Under the pieces are notes generated by a model. The model saw only the letters and a list, made by a program, of their open reading frames with translations, was not told the origin of the DNA and searched no databases. DNA of 64,000 bases from Aeromicrobium massiliense JC14 (GTDB lineage: Bacteria; Actinomycetota; Actinomycetes; Propionibacteriales; Nocardioidaceae), in NCBI RefSeq assembly GCF_000312105.1, contig NZ_HE978636.1, forward strand, positions 1,137,141-1,201,140, given 5' to 3'. Below, piece by piece: positions 7,922-20,999 of the stretch (its first letter is position 1; each line of letters begins with the position of its first letter). A program made the position numbers and the translations under genes.

Positions 7922-9204
7922 CGGCGCGGGTCGTCCTCGTCGGTGTCGGGCTGCGGGACGTCGAGCGGTGCGCGCGAGGCGAGCCACTGCCCGATCTGCT
8001 CGCGGTGGCTCAGCACCTGCTCGGCGGCCTCGACCGTCGCGGCGGCCTGCGCGTCCTCGCTCTCGCGGCCCAGCCACGGGAAGGTCGAGGTGACGTCGGG
8101 CTGCTCGGCGACGTGCTCGAGCAGCCGGGCGAGCACGGCGTGGGCGGCGTCCTCGCGAGCGCGCTGCTCGGCGAGCTCGCGACGGGCCTGGTCGCGCAGG
8201 ACGCCGACCAGCTCGCGGTTCTCCAGCGCGTGGTGCCACAGCCGGACGACGAGCACCTGGAGCACGACGCGGTCGGCCGCGCGCAGCGTCTCCATCGCCG
8301 AGGCGAGGTCCTGCAGCAGCAGCTCGACCCGCTCGGGGTTCGGCTCGGCCCAGAACGGCGAGTCCTCGGCCCCCTGGGCGACGAGCTCCTCGACGTCGGC
8401 CCGGGCGGCCTCCTGGTCCTGCACGGCCTGGTCCAGGTGCGGGGCCAGCAGTCCCCAGGTGCCGTCGGGCAGGTGGGCGAGACCGCGGACCGGCTCGTAG
8501 ACCCGCTCGATGATGCCCAGGTGGTTGCGCACGGACTCGCGCAGCTCGGCCTGTGCCGGGTGCGGCATCCAGGTCGTGACGTCGACCAGGTCGCCCAGCT
8601 TCTGCTCCAGCCCCGTCATCTCGACGAGCAGCGACAGCGAGCTCAGGACGTACGCCGCGTCGCGGCTCGCGCCGGTGCCGGAGCCGATCTCGCCGAGCTG
8701 GGGGACGCTGGCGATGCGTCCGTCCCGGGTGATGACACCGAGCACCCGACCGCGGGTCTTCGCCACGGTCGTCGCGGTGGCCACGCCGGTGGCCTCGAGG
8801 GAGTCGAGCACCACCAGCCGGACGGTGGTGGGCATGGACTCGTACGCGCCACGGAGCGCGGGGGAGACGTCGGCGACGGAGCGGGCGAGCCCGTCGGGCA
8901 CGGCCAGGCCGGACTGCCCGTGGGCCGACGTGCGGACGGCGGTGACGACGACGTACTCGTCGCGGTTGCCGGTCGGCAGCAGCAGCTCGGCTCCGGCGCG
9001 CAGCAGCGTCTCGAGCTCGCGCTGCGCGACGACCAGCTCGCGGCGGCGCAGGTGCGGGTCGTCGGACGGCGCGGGGGAGGGGGTGGGTGGGGTCGCCTGG
9101 GGGCCGGCAGCCTGCTGGCGGCGCTTGTCGTCCCCGGCGAGGAGGACGACGAGCAGCACAGCGGCGACGCCGGTCGCGAGCACCGCGACGGCCAGCTCGA
9201 GCAT
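7918..9204 (-). CDS. Unknown membrane-anchored coiled-coil protein
   Basis: This 428 aa protein of unknown family has one N-terminal transmembrane helix (residues 3-22), a basic stop-transfer (DDKRRQQ), a Pro/Thr-rich linker, then a cytoplasmic domain. The central part resembles a small-ligand or protease-like alpha/beta region only loosely. Residues 250-400 are long charged helices with heptad character. It is followed within 4 bp by the DUF1232 gene, so the pair probably acts together at the membrane. No enzyme motif was found. Confidence 0.8.
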   Translation of the reverse strand: MLELAVAVLATGVAAVLLVVLLAGDDKRRQQAAGPQATPPTPSPAPSDDPHLRRRELVVAQRELETLLRAGAELLLPTGNRDEYVVVTAVRTSAHGQSGLAVPDGLARSVADVSPALRGAYESMPTTVRLVVLDSLEATGVATATTVAKTRGRVLGVITRDGRIASVPQLGEIGSGTGASRDAAYVLSSLSLLVEMTGLEQKLGDLVDVTTWMPHPAQAELRESVRNHLGIIERVYEPVRGLAHLPDGTWGLLAPHLDQAVQDQEAARADVEELVAQGAEDSPFWAEPNPERVELLLQDLASAMETLRAADRVVLQVLVVRLWHHALENRELVGVLRDQARRELAEQRAREDAAHAVLARLLEHVAEQPDVTSTFPWLGRESEDAQAAATVEAAEQVLSHREQIGQWLASRAPLDVPQPDTDEDDPRR

Positions 9205-9320
9205 GCGACCTCCTTGTCAGGGGCAGATCCTACGGGCCCGGGCCCTTTTCCGCGGAATCCTGGCGAGGATCACAGTGCGCGGCTTCCGGTGGCCGGTGCC
9301 CGGTCTGCCACGATCGGCGC

Positions 9321-9656
9321 ATGACCGTCGCGAAGTCGTTGATCCTGTTCGCCGTCGCCGCCCTGGCCGAGATCGGTGGCGCCTGGCTCGTCTGGCAGGG
9401 CGTCCGCGAGCACCGCGGCTGGCTGTGGGCCGGGGCCGGCGTGGTCGCCCTCGGTCTCTACGGCTTCGTCGCGACGCTGCAGCCCGACGCGAGCTTCGGT
9501 CGCATCCTGGCTGCCTACGGCGGCGTCTTCGTGGCCGGGTCGCTGCTGTGGGGCATGGTCGTGGACGGCTTCCGGCCGGACCGCTTCGACGTGACCGGCG
9601 CGCTCGTCTGCCTGGTGGGCGTCGCGGTGATCATGTACGCCCCGCGCGGCGCCTAG
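9321..9656 (+). CDS. YnfA/UPF0060 family membrane protein
   Basis: This 111 aa protein has four closely spaced transmembrane helices. [17 protein letters not shown] near the start and [18 protein letters not shown] in the third helix are typical of the YnfA (UPF0060) family, related in size to small multidrug transporters; transport has not been settled for most members. The ATG at 9321 has CACGAT at 9309-9314, leaving 6 nt, so the message may be leaderless. The frame open back to 9087 is antisense to the neighbouring gene. Confidence 0.9.
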   Translation: MTVAKSLILFAVAALAEIGGAWLVWQGVREHRGWLWAGAGVVALGLYGFVATLQPDASFGRILAAYGGVFVAGSLLWGMVVDGFRPDRFDVTGALVCLVGVAVIMYAPRGA

Positions 9657-9706
9657 CGCCTGTCCGGCGACGGGCGGCCCGTGGGCGTCCCTCCTAGGCT
9701 GGCGGC

Positions 9707-10330
9707 ATGAGGATGCGAGGGACCGGCCAGCGCGCCAACGAGTACGTCCGGGCCGCGGCGGGCCGGGTCGACGGCGGCACCCAGGAGGCGGCGGCGCGCG
9801 TCGTGCAGGTGCTGGCTCCCACCATCCGCCTGCTCCGCATCCCCTCGCTGGCGCTGGTCGTCGTCCCGCTGCCGCTCGAGCTGGCCACGCTGCTGCTCTC
9901 CCTCACCTGGGACGGCACCGCGCGTTGGGTCGGCGTCGTGGTCGCGCTGCTCATGCTCGGCGTCACCGGGTTCTTCGCGCTGCGCCGCAAGCGCATCCTC
10001 GACGCGGTGAACCAGCCGGCCGCGCTGGCCACCGAGCTGGCCGTGGCGATCAACCTCACCGAGCGGGTCGAGGAGACGCGCGGCGTCCTGACCCAGCTCG
10101 CCGGGGGCGGCGGCTGGCGGGTGTTCTCGCGGCTCCAGGGCGCCTGGCGCGGCGCGAGCATGCCGGTCCGCTGGGTCGACGGGGTGAGTGACCTGCCGCG
10201 TGCCCGCTACTTCGTCCCGCCCCGCCTGGGCACGACCATCACCGGCACGTTCGCCGCGCTGTGGATGGTGCCGGTGTCCGCGGTCGTCCTGCTGCTGGCC
10301 CTGGTCGGCACCGCGGCGGGCACCTTCTGA
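9707..10330 (+). CDS. Unknown two-region membrane protein
   Basis: This 207 aa protein is of unrecognised family. An amphipathic N terminus is followed by a pair of transmembrane helices (about residues 43-60 and 68-90), a roughly 75 aa cytoplasmic segment, and a C-terminal helix (about 178-205). TAGGCT at 9695-9700 precedes the ATG by 6 nt, a clear leaderless arrangement. Only 2 bp separate its stop from the DUF72 gene, so the two are probably one operon. Confidence 0.75.
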   Translation: MRMRGTGQRANEYVRAAAGRVDGGTQEAAARVVQVLAPTIRLLRIPSLALVVVPLPLELATLLLSLTWDGTARWVGVVVALLMLGVTGFFALRRKRILDAVNQPAALATELAVAINLTERVEETRGVLTQLAGGGGWRVFSRLQGAWRGASMPVRWVDGVSDLPRARYFVPPRLGTTITGTFAALWMVPVSAVVLLLALVGTAAGTF

Positions 10331-10332
10331 CG

Positions 10333-11148
10333 ATGGCCGGCACGGCGCGCATCGGCATCAGCGGCTGGCGCTACGCCGGCTGGCGCGGCGACTTCTACCC
10401 CAAGGGGCTGCGCCAGGCCGACGAGCTCAAGTACGTCGGCGAGCGCATGCGCACGGTCGAGATCAACGGCACGTTCTACTCGCTGCAGCGGCCCGAGAGC
10501 TTCCGCCGCTGGCGGGCCGAGGTGCCGGACGACTTCGTGTTCGCGGTCAAGGGCGGCCGGTTCATCACCCACATGAAGAAGCTGGCCGACGTCGAGACGC
10601 CGCTGGCCAACTTCTTCGCGTCCGGCGTGCTCGCGCTCGGGCCGCAGATGGGGCCCGTGCTCTGGCAGTTGCCGCCGCGCCTGCGCTTCGAGCCGGAGCG
10701 GCTGACGTCCTTCTTCGCGCTGCTGCCGCGCACGACGGGCGAGGCCGCGGCGCTCGCCACCAGGCACGACGCCCGCGTGGACGGTCGCGCGGTCACCGAG
10801 TGCGAGGTGGACGTCCCGGTGCGGCACTGCCTCGAGGTCCGCGACGACAGCTTCCACGACCCGGCGTTCCTGGAGCTGCTGCGCGCCCACGACGTCGGCC
10901 TCGTCGTCGCCGACACGGCGGGCAAGTGGCCGCTGATCCGGGAGGTCACCAGCGACTTCGCGTACGTCCGGCTGCACGGCGACGAGGAGCTGTACGCGAG
11001 CGGCTACTCGCCGCGCGCGCTCGACGAGTGGGCCGCGCTGGTGCGCGGCTGGACCGAGCAGGGCACGGACGTCTACGTCTACTTCGACAACGACATGAAG
11101 GTGCACGCGCCGTACGACGCCTTGTCGCTCGCCGAGCGGCTGGCCTAG
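10333..11148 (+). CDS. DUF72 (YecE-like) protein
   Basis: This is a soluble TIM-barrel-like protein of 271 aa. Family segments include GISGWRYAGWRGDFYP (8-23), VEINGTFYSL, FAVKGGRFITHMKK, LEVRDDSFHD, VVADTAGKWP and VRLHGDEELY near the end, followed by VYFDNDMKVHAP. The biochemical role is unproven; the fold is often likened to endonuclease IV-type or sugar-binding barrels. It probably shares a transcript with the upstream membrane protein and converges on the TetR gene with a 1-bp gap. Confidence 0.9.
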   Translation: MAGTARIGISGWRYAGWRGDFYPKGLRQADELKYVGERMRTVEINGTFYSLQRPESFRRWRAEVPDDFVFAVKGGRFITHMKKLADVETPLANFFASGVLALGPQMGPVLWQLPPRLRFEPERLTSFFALLPRTTGEAAALATRHDARVDGRAVTECEVDVPVRHCLEVRDDSFHDPAFLELLRAHDVGLVVADTAGKWPLIREVTSDFAYVRLHGDEELYASGYSPRALDEWAALVRGWTEQGTDVYVYFDNDMKVHAPYDALSLAERLA

Positions 11149-11149
11149 C

Positions 11150-11740
11150 TCATCGCCCGTCGACGAGCGTCTGCACCGCCGGCCCGTAGACCCGGGCCAG
11201 CTCGGCCGGTGCCAGGTCGCGGACGTGCGGCAGCCGCGCGACGTACCGCGTGACCGCCAGGCCCACGACCTGGGCGGCGACCAGGGCGGCGCGCCCGTCG
11301 GCGTCCGCACCGTCGAGCTGCTCACGGACCCCCACGACCAGGACGTCGCGGGCCAGCTGCAGGGCGGGAGCGCGCTCGGTGTCGCCGGTCATCGCCGTGC
11401 GCAGCAACGCCGCGATGACGTCCTCGTGCGGGTCCCAGGTCTCGGTGAACGTGCGGACGAGCCGCTCGCCGAGCCCGGCGGGCCCGCCGGCCAGCACCTC
11501 GCGGATCCGGGCGGCGGGGTCGACCGGCAGCGCCATGGTGGCGACCAGCAGGCCCTGCTTGTCGCCGAAGTAGTGGCTCACCAGGGCCGGGTCCACGCCC
11601 ACCTCGCGGGCGACGGCCCGCAGCGAGGTGCCGGCGAAGCCGCGCTCCGCGAACAGCCGCCGCGCCGCGTCCACGAGCGCGGCCCGGCGGTCGGCGCCGT
11701 CGGACGCCTTGGGCCGGCCGCGGCCGGGTCGGGTGGTCAC
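11150..11740 (-). CDS. TetR-family regulator of the ABC exporter operon
   Basis: This 196 aa transcriptional repressor has an N-terminal helix-turn-helix of TetR type (FAGTSLRAVAREVGVDPALV then SHYFGDKQ, about residues 36-64), followed by a TetR_C-like ligand domain. Its GTG overlaps the permease stop (GTGA), making it the third gene of the exporter operon. The obvious model is that it binds near 13188-13217 and represses its own operon until an exported compound binds it. The model is inference. Confidence 0.9.
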   Translation of the reverse strand: MTTRPGRGRPKASDGADRRAALVDAARRLFAERGFAGTSLRAVAREVGVDPALVSHYFGDKQGLLVATMALPVDPAARIREVLAGGPAGLGERLVRTFTETWDPHEDVIAALLRTAMTGDTERAPALQLARDVLVVGVREQLDGADADGRAALVAAQVVGLAVTRYVARLPHVRDLAPAELARVYGPAVQTLVDGR

Positions 11741-12465
11741 GCGGTCCGCCGGCGCATGCTGACGCCGGCCAGGGCCAGGGCGGCGACGCAGCAGCCCACG
11801 AGGACGGCCACGTCGGTGGCCAGCTCGGCGTCCAGGGTGCCGCCGACGGCGAGCAGCGAGAACGCGTCGGTGGCGTAGCTCATCGGCAGGACGTCGGAGA
11901 CGAGCTCGAGCGCCCGCGGCATCTGGTCGCGCGGCTGCAGCAGGCCGCAGAGCAGGATCTGCGGGACGACGACGAGCGGCATGAACTGGACGGCCTGGAA
12001 CTCGGTCACCGCGAACGCCGACATGAGCAGGCCGAGCGCGGTGCCCAGCACGCCGTCGACGACGGCGAGCAGGGCCATCGCGCCGGGCCGCTCGGCGTCC
12101 AGGTCGAGCAGCCACAGGCCGACCGCCGTGGCGACCAGGGCCTGCACGACCGCGGCGAGGCCGAGCGCGAGGGCGTATCCGGCGACCAGCTCGCCCTTGC
12201 GCAGCGGCGTCGTGAGCAGCCGTTCCAGCGTGCCGGACGTGCGCTCGCGCACCATCGTCACGGACGTCAGCAGGAACATGACCACGAACGGGAAGAGTCC
12301 GAGCATCTGCGGCCCCACGCGGTCGAACACGGCGGGGGAGTCGTCGTACACGTAGCGGAAGATGGCCAGCAGCAGCGAGGGCAGCGCGACGACGAGCACG
12401 ACGCTGCGCCGATCGTGCGACAGCTGCTGCAGCACGCGGCGGGCGGTGGCCAGGGTGCGGGTCAT
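11737..12465 (-). CDS. ABC-2 type exporter permease
   Basis: This 242 aa membrane protein has six hydrophobic segments and the ABC-2 signature region TMVRERTSGTLERLLTTPL (about residues 68-86), which precedes the helix pair used by drug, antibiotic and polysaccharide exporters. The ATG at 12465 overlaps the ATPase stop (ATGA). The substrate is unknown; the operon has the size and order of small drug exporters (ATPase, permease, TetR). Confidence 0.9.
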   Translation of the reverse strand: MTRTLATARRVLQQLSHDRRSVVLVVALPSLLLAIFRYVYDDSPAVFDRVGPQMLGLFPFVVMFLLTSVTMVRERTSGTLERLLTTPLRKGELVAGYALALGLAAVVQALVATAVGLWLLDLDAERPGAMALLAVVDGVLGTALGLLMSAFAVTEFQAVQFMPLVVVPQILLCGLLQPRDQMPRALELVSDVLPMSYATDAFSLLAVGGTLDAELATDVAVLVGCCVAALALAGVSMRRRTA

Positions 12466-13181
12466 GCCGCGGCCCCCTGCTCGGCGATGGTCAGGAAGGC
12501 CTGCTCCAGGTCCGGGGTGCCGGCCCGCGTCCGCAGCCCGTCCGGGGTGTCGTCGGCGACCAGCCGGCCCTCGCGCATCAGCAGCACGCGGTCGCAGCGG
12601 TCCGCCTCGTCCATGACGTGGCTGGAGACGAGCAGGGTGCGTCCCTCCGCGGCCAGGCGTCCGAACAGCTGCCACAGGTCGCGCCGCAGCACCGGGTCGA
12701 GCCCGACGGTGGGCTCGTCGAGCAGCAGCAGCCGCGGGTCGCCCAGCAGGGCGGCGGCGAGCGAGACCCGCGTCCGCTGGCCGCCGGACAGGGCGCCGAC
12801 GAGGGACGACCGGTGGTCGCCGAGGTCGACCTCCGCGAGCGCCCGCTCGGCGGCCGCGCGGCCGGTGCCGGCGAGGGCGGCGAAGTACGCCAGGTTCTGC
12901 GCGACGGTGAGGTCCGGGTAGACCGACGCCGCCTGGGTCACGTACCCGACGTGGCGGCGGTTGGTGGCGGACCCGGCCGGCTCGCCGAGCACCGTGACGC
13001 GGCCGGACTCCACGCGCTGGACGCCCGCGATCGACCGGATGAGCGTCGTCTTGCCGCAGCCGCTGGGTCCCAGCAGGCCGACGACCTGTCCGGCCGGGAC
13101 CTCCAGGTCCAGGCCGGGCAGCACGGTCCGTCCGCCCCGCACGACGCGGAGCCCGACGATCTCGACCGAGTTATTCATCAT
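12462..13181 (-). CDS. ABC exporter ATP-binding protein
   Basis: This 239 aa nucleotide-binding protein pairs with the permease. Walker A GPSGCGKTT lies near residue 38, the signature LSGGQ near residue 133, Walker B LLLLDEPT near residue 152, and the H-loop SSHVMDEAD follows. Two adjacent ATGs (13181 and 13178) exist; the first lies 6 nt after a TATATT -10, suggesting that translation starts at the 5' end of the mRNA. Confidence 0.94.
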   Translation of the reverse strand: MMNNSVEIVGLRVVRGGRTVLPGLDLEVPAGQVVGLLGPSGCGKTTLIRSIAGVQRVESGRVTVLGEPAGSATNRRHVGYVTQAASVYPDLTVAQNLAYFAALAGTGRAAAERALAEVDLGDHRSSLVGALSGGQRTRVSLAAALLGDPRLLLLDEPTVGLDPVLRRDLWQLFGRLAAEGRTLLVSSHVMDEADRCDRVLLMREGRLVADDTPDGLRTRAGTPDLEQAFLTIAEQGAAA

Positions 13182-13187
13182 GCGTTG

Positions 13188-13217
13188 AATATAGGCACGA
13201 TCGGGCGCCGGCGACAA
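13188..13217 (-). promoter_or_regulatory. Promoter of the ABC exporter-tetR operon
   Basis: On the minus strand, TTGTCG (13217-13212) and TATATT (13193-13188) are separated by 18 nt, and TATATT ends 6 nt before the ATG at 13181. This is the best sigma-70-like promoter of the window. The DNA here is noticeably AT-rich compared with its surroundings. Confidence 0.65.
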
Positions 13218-13260
13218 GACCCGTGGAACAAGTCGGCCGGGGCGACCGTTGGCACCAGGC

Positions 13261-14340
13261 GTGACCCAGCTCTTCGAGCCGCTGACCCTGCGCGGCACCA
13301 CGTTCCGCAACCGCATCTGGCTCGCGCCGATGTGCCAGTACAGCGTCGACGCCCAGGACGGCGTCCCGACCGACTGGCACCTGGCGCACCTCGGCTCGTT
13401 CGCCCGCGGCGGCTTCGGCCTCGTGCTCACCGAGGCGACCGCCGTCGTGCCCGAGGGCCGCATCAGCCCCCAGGACACCGGCATCTGGAACGACGAGCAG
13501 GTCGAGGCGTGGCGCCGCATCGCCGACTTCGTCCGCGCCCAGGGCGCCGTGCCCGGCATGCAACTCGCGCACGCGGGCCGCAAGGCGTCCACCTACGCGC
13601 CGTTCCACGACGGCGAGGGCACCGTGCCCGAGAGCGAGGGCGGCTGGCCGACCGTCGCCCCGAGCGCCCAGGCGTTCACCGGGTACGCCGAGCCCCGCGC
13701 CCTGACCGCCGAGGAGGTCGCCGCGCTGCCGCAGGCGTTCGCCGACGGGGCCGAGCGGGCCCTGCGCGCGGGCTTCGAGACGGTCGAGATCCACGCCGCC
13801 CACGGGTACCTGCTGCACCAGTTCCTCAGCCCGCTGTCGAACGAGCGCACCGACGAGTACGGCGGCTCGTTCGAGAACCGCACGCGCGTCGTCCGCGACG
13901 TCGTCGCCGCCGTGCGCGCCGTCTGGCCGCAGGACAAGCCGCTCATGGTGCGGCTGTCGGCGACCGACTGGGTCGAGGGCGGCTGGGACGAGGACCAGAC
14001 CGTGGAGCTGTCCAAGGCCCTGCACGAGCTCGGGGCCGACTTCGTCGACGTCTCCACCGGCGGCCTGGACGCACGGCAGAAGATCAGCGTCGGGCCCGGC
14101 TACCAGGTGCCGTTCGCCCGCTCGGTGCACGAGGCGGACGTCCCGGCGGGCGCGGTCGGCCTCATCACCGACCCCGCGCAGGCCGAGAAGATCCTGCTCG
14201 AGGGGTCGGCGGACGTCGTCCTGCTCGCCCGGGCCGCGCTGCGCGAGCCGCACTGGCCGCTGCGCGCCGCCCACGAGCTCGGCGTCCCGGCGGCCGAGGC
14301 GCCGTACCCGCCGCAGTACACCCGCGGCGCCTGGCGCTGA
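13261..14340 (+). CDS. Old yellow enzyme-type NADH:flavin oxidoreductase (YqjM-like)
   Basis: This FMN-dependent ene-reductase has 359 aa. The N terminus LFEPLTLRG...NRIWLAPMCQYS matches YqjM/NamA, with the redox-tuning Cys at about residue 25. HAGRKAS and EIHAAHGYLLHQFLSP supply substrate and FMN contacts, and the His pair of the active site lies in the latter (about residues 172-187). LAPE-like and LARAAL sequences end the barrel. GTG at 13261 is preferred to TTG at 13249 because it gives the family N terminus. The natural substrate is unknown. Confidence 0.93.
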   Translation: MTQLFEPLTLRGTTFRNRIWLAPMCQYSVDAQDGVPTDWHLAHLGSFARGGFGLVLTEATAVVPEGRISPQDTGIWNDEQVEAWRRIADFVRAQGAVPGMQLAHAGRKASTYAPFHDGEGTVPESEGGWPTVAPSAQAFTGYAEPRALTAEEVAALPQAFADGAERALRAGFETVEIHAAHGYLLHQFLSPLSNERTDEYGGSFENRTRVVRDVVAAVRAVWPQDKPLMVRLSATDWVEGGWDEDQTVELSKALHELGADFVDVSTGGLDARQKISVGPGYQVPFARSVHEADVPAGAVGLITDPAQAEKILLEGSADVVLLARAALREPHWPLRAAHELGVPAAEAPYPPQYTRGAWR

Positions 14341-14390
14341 GCGTCCCGGCCCGCCGCGTCGTGACCGGCCGGCGGGCCGCGGGCGGACGC

Positions 14391-14396
14391 TAGGCT
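14391..14396 (+). promoter_or_regulatory. -10 element for aroQ (leaderless layout)
   Basis: TAGGCT ends 7 nt before the aroQ GTG, placing the probable transcription start at or next to the start codon. No RBS is visible in between. Confidence 0.6.
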
Positions 14397-14403
14397 GACG
14401 GGC

Positions 14404-14844
14404 GTGTCCCGCCGCCTGCTGATCGTCAACGGTCCGAACCTCAACCTGCTCGGCACCCGTGAGCCGGACGTCTACGGCCGCGCGACGCTGGCCGACGTCG
14501 AGGCGCTGTGCACCGAGCGTGCGTCCGCCCACGGCGCCGAGGTCCGGTTCGTCCAGAGCAACCACGAGGGCGTCCTGATCGATGCGATCCACGCCGCCCG
14601 GGAGGACTGCGACGGCATCGTCGTCAACCCCGGCGGCCTGACCCACACCTCGGTCGTGCTGCGCGACGCGCTGAGCGGTGTCGCGCTGCCGGTGGTCGAG
14701 GTGCACGTGTCGAACGTCCACGCCCGCGAGGAGTTCCGGCACCACTCGTACGTCTCGGGCATCGCGAAGGCGGTCATCGCCGGAGCGGGCATCGCCGGCT
14801 ACGGCTTCGCGATCGACCTGCTCGCCCCCGCCCCCACGGCCTGA
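14404..14844 (+). CDS. aroQ: Type II 3-dehydroquinate dehydratase
   Basis: This enzyme catalyses the third step of the shikimate pathway, dehydroquinate to dehydroshikimate. It has 146 aa, the normal type II size. It carries NGPNLNLLGTREPDVYG (9-25) with the catalytic Tyr24 and Arg19, QSNHEG, NPGGLTHTSV and EVHVSNVHAREEFRHHS with the catalytic His. The start is GTG without an RBS but with a TAGGCT -10 seven bases away. It stands alone; other aro genes are not in the window. Confidence 0.96.
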   Translation: MSRRLLIVNGPNLNLLGTREPDVYGRATLADVEALCTERASAHGAEVRFVQSNHEGVLIDAIHAAREDCDGIVVNPGGLTHTSVVLRDALSGVALPVVEVHVSNVHAREEFRHHSYVSGIAKAVIAGAGIAGYGFAIDLLAPAPTA

Positions 14845-14850
14845 CCGGCC

Positions 14851-14868
14851 CCCTGAGCCGGTCGAAGG
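14851..14868. repeat. Single degenerate copy of the CTTCGACAGGCTCAG repeat
   Basis: CCCTGAGCCGGTCGAAGGG lies between convergent aroQ and the DUF1905 gene and matches the reverse complement of the repeat core with one change (CCGG for CCTG). Confidence 0.55.
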
Positions 14869-14878
14869 GCCCTAGCGG

Positions 14879-15181
14879 CTACAGCACCTCCACGGTGACC
14901 TGGACGGGCGAGCCGTCGTGCAGCTGCTCGGCCTCGCGCACCGCCTTCTTCACCGGCAGGACGTACGCCTCGGCCTGCTTGGAGGGGAACAGCGACGTCG
15001 TCCAGGACGTCGCCCCGACCCGGACCCGCACCTTCAGCGAGCCGAAGCCGGCCGCGCTGTCGCGGTGACGCTCCTCGATCTCGTCGGACAGGTCGAACGG
15101 CAGCGTGGTGAAGAACCACGTGCCCGGGTCGTCGACCTTCCACACGGTGCTCTCGAACTCGTACGTGCGCGTGCCACTCAC
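14879..15181 (-). CDS. DUF1905 domain protein
   Basis: This is a small protein of about 100 aa. The order [52 protein letters not shown] then [10 protein letters not shown] and VTVEVL matches the DUF1905 beta-barrel-like family. The function is unknown. The start is uncertain: GTG at 15181 gives the usual N terminus, while an in-frame GTG at 15211 would add 10 residues. It is divergent from purL. Confidence 0.85.
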   Translation of the reverse strand: MSGTRTYEFESTVWKVDDPGTWFFTTLPFDLSDEIEERHRDSAAGFGSLKVRVRVGATSWTTSLFPSKQAEAYVLPVKKAVREAEQLHDGSPVQVTVEVL

Positions 15182-15242
15182 GGGTGACAGCCTGCCCGGC
15201 CGGACCGACACTCGCGCCGGTCGGGCCCGCGGACGGCGCGGG

Positions 15243-15248
15243 TAGGAT
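15243..15248 (+). promoter_or_regulatory. -10 element for purL (leaderless layout)
   Basis: TAGGAT ends 7 nt before the GTG at 15256. The bases between contain no RBS, so purL is probably read from a leaderless mRNA. Confidence 0.6.
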
Positions 15249-15255
15249 TCTCGGC

Positions 15256-17570
<2,315 letters not shown>

Positions 17571-17571
<1 letters not shown>

Positions 17572-17921
17572 TGGCCCGCCGGCTCGTCCCGCTCCCGCCC
17601 GAGGAGGCGTCGGCGCTGCTCGCGCGGCTCGACGCCGGCGAGGCCGACCGCGCCGAGCTCAAGGCGATCGTCAAGCACCTGCTCGCGCTGCTGGCCGAGC
17701 GGGCGCCGGGCCGCAGCGTCGAGGTGCGCGTGCCCCCGTTCGCGGCCGTCCAGTGCATCGAGGGTGCCCGGCACACGCGCGGCACGCCGCCGGCGGTCGT
17801 CGAGATGGACGCTGACACCTGGATCGCGCTGGCGCGTGGCCGGCTGGCCTGGGCCGACGCGAAGGTCTCGGCCTCCGGCGAGCGCTCCGACCTGTCGCCG
17901 TACCTGCCGCTGTCGTCCTGA
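17571..17921 (+). CDS. Sterol-carrier-protein-like small protein
   Basis: This 116 aa protein is coupled to purL through TGATG. Its pattern (KAIVKHLLALLAERAPGRSVEVRVPPFAAVQC, then HTRGTPPAVVEMD, WIALARGRLAWADA) resembles the actinobacterial SCP-2-like orthologue domain found next to purine genes. It probably binds a hydrophobic ligand or acts as a regulator; the function is not established. A strong hairpin follows. Confidence 0.8.
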
Positions 17922-17925
17922 CACG

Positions 17926-17963
17926 ACGACGGCCGCCCCACCCGGAGGTGGGACGGCCGTCGT
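17926..17963. terminator. Bidirectional terminator between purL operon and DUF1906 gene
   Basis: 17926-17942 pairs with 17947-17963 (17 bp, one mismatch) around a CGGA loop, between convergent genes. Confidence 0.75.
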
Positions 17964-17976
17964 GGGCCGGGCCGGG

Positions 17977-19287
17977 TCAGGACCGGCGGCCGGCCTGCAG
18001 CTTGCGCCAGACCGAGGCCTCCAGCGTCTGGTAGCCCGGCAGGCCGTTCTTCTGCCGGTAGCGCTTGACCGCCACGGCGGTGCGGGCGTCGAAGAACCCG
18101 TTGACGCTGACGTTCGCGCCTCCCGCCTTGAGCGCGCGCTGGGCCCGCCAGACCTTCTCGCCGGTGGAGCCGTACTTGAGCACGCCGCCGGTCGAGCCCT
18201 CGGCGAGCAGGGCGGCCCACACGGTGCTGCTGACGCGACCGTTGGCCGACCAGCCCTTCGAGCGGCGGTACGTGTTCACGGCCCGGGCGGTGGCCGACGA
18301 GTAGCTGCTGCTCACCGACTTCACCAGCCCCTCGCGGCGCAGCAGGCAGCGGAGCAGCTTCACCTGCGTGTTGCGGTTGCCCTTGCGCAGCGACTTGTAG
18401 CGCGACTGGTTCAGGGGCACGCCGCACGCCTTCTTGGCGCGGGTGGCTCGCGAGCCGCCCCCGGTCTGCAGGAAGTTGCGGTCGATGTTGACCGTCGCGC
18501 CGCCGTACGAGGCCTTGGTGTCCAGGTCGTACTGGTGGATCCGGCGGCCCTTCCAGCCGGCGTCCGCCAGGTACTTGCCGCCCGAGACGTCGGCCCGGCC
18601 GTTCTCCCACGCCATCCACAGGTGGTAGGGCTGGGTGAAGCCCTTGCGCTTGGTGCGCCGGGCCTCGTCGACCGACATGATCGCCGCGGCGCCGCTGGAG
18701 TAGAGACCGGCGCGGTAGCCGCGCTTGGCGACCCGCTCGTTCCAGGCGTCGATGAACTGCAGCGTCGCCTCGTTGCAGGCCCGGTTGCCGCGGTTGTAGT
18801 ACTCGATGTCCAGGTACAGGACGTTCTTGGCCCCGAAGCCGTAGCGGCGCGCGGCGGCCGCGGCCTCGTCGGCGTCGACGCGCGCCTGCTGGCGGGCGGT
18901 GCGGACGTCGGAGGACATCCGCGACTTCTTGCCGCTGAAGCACGGCGCCTGGTAGCCGACGTGGATCGGCAGGAAGCGCCATCCGCGGTCGGCCTGGCGC
19001 TTCACCCACGCGGGGCTCAGGTTCGGCTGCGCGCTCTCGGGGCAGGCCCGGGCGCGGCCGGACGTGTAGATGCCGACGACCGAGAACGGTGACGTCATGC
19101 GCCAGGCGTCCATCACCTGGTTCGACGGCGCCACGCAGGTGTCGAAGGCGAAGCCGGTGAAGCGGCCGGGGGTCTTCGGGCTGGCGGCACCGGCCGGCGC
19201 GGCGAGGGCGACCAGCAGGCCCGCGACGAGCGCGAGCGAGGCGGCCAGGCCGAGCCGGCGCGTGGCCGGGCGATGGAAGGTGTCCAT
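17977..19287 (-). CDS. Secreted DUF1906 glycoside hydrolase-like protein with peptidoglycan-binding domains
   Basis: This exported protein has 436 aa. The signal region has a twin arginine (ATRRLGLA) then a hydrophobic stretch and AGAAS cleavage site (about residue 35), so Tat export is possible, as for Rv2525c. Residues 40-280 form a DUF1906 (Rv2525c-like) domain: GFAFDTCVAPS, FLPIHVGYQ, VLYLDIEYYN, GLYSSGAAAI and IHQYDLD. Two peptidoglycan-binding repeats follow (about 300-360 and 365-432). It likely acts on or binds the cell wall. It may be co-transcribed with the ligase gene 49 bp upstream. Confidence 0.88.
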   Translation of the reverse strand: MDTFHRPATRRLGLAASLALVAGLLVALAAPAGAASPKTPGRFTGFAFDTCVAPSNQVMDAWRMTSPFSVVGIYTSGRARACPESAQPNLSPAWVKRQADRGWRFLPIHVGYQAPCFSGKKSRMSSDVRTARQQARVDADEAAAAARRYGFGAKNVLYLDIEYYNRGNRACNEATLQFIDAWNERVAKRGYRAGLYSSGAAAIMSVDEARRTKRKGFTQPYHLWMAWENGRADVSGGKYLADAGWKGRRIHQYDLDTKASYGGATVNIDRNFLQTGGGSRATRAKKACGVPLNQSRYKSLRKGNRNTQVKLLRCLLRREGLVKSVSSSYSSATARAVNTYRRSKGWSANGRVSSTVWAALLAEGSTGGVLKYGSTGEKVWRAQRALKAGGANVSVNGFFDARTAVAVKRYRQKNGLPGYQTLEASVWRKLQAGRRS

Positions 19288-19336
19288 GCCCTCCAGGGAA
19301 ACACGGTCTGCCGGCCGGTGGCAAAGTTATCGCAGG

Positions 19337-20896
<1,560 letters not shown>

Positions 20897-20987
20897 GGTG
20901 GACTCCTGAGGGTGTGAGCCAGATCACCCGGAGCGTAGGGCGAGCGCGGGTGCATCGCGGGTGGTCGAGGCACCGCCGGGCGTCCCG

Positions 20988-20993
20988 TAGACT
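20988..20993 (+). promoter_or_regulatory. -10 element for purF (leaderless layout)
   Basis: TAGACT ends 6 nt before the purF GTG at 21000; no RBS lies between. Confidence 0.6.
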
Positions 20994-20999
20994 GGCGAG

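Noticed and set aside
7555..9324. 589 aa plus-strand frame opposite two minus-strand genes
   Set aside because: Low-complexity Arg/Ala/Pro sequence with no domain; the minus-strand genes have proper N termini, coupling and a DUF1232 domain.
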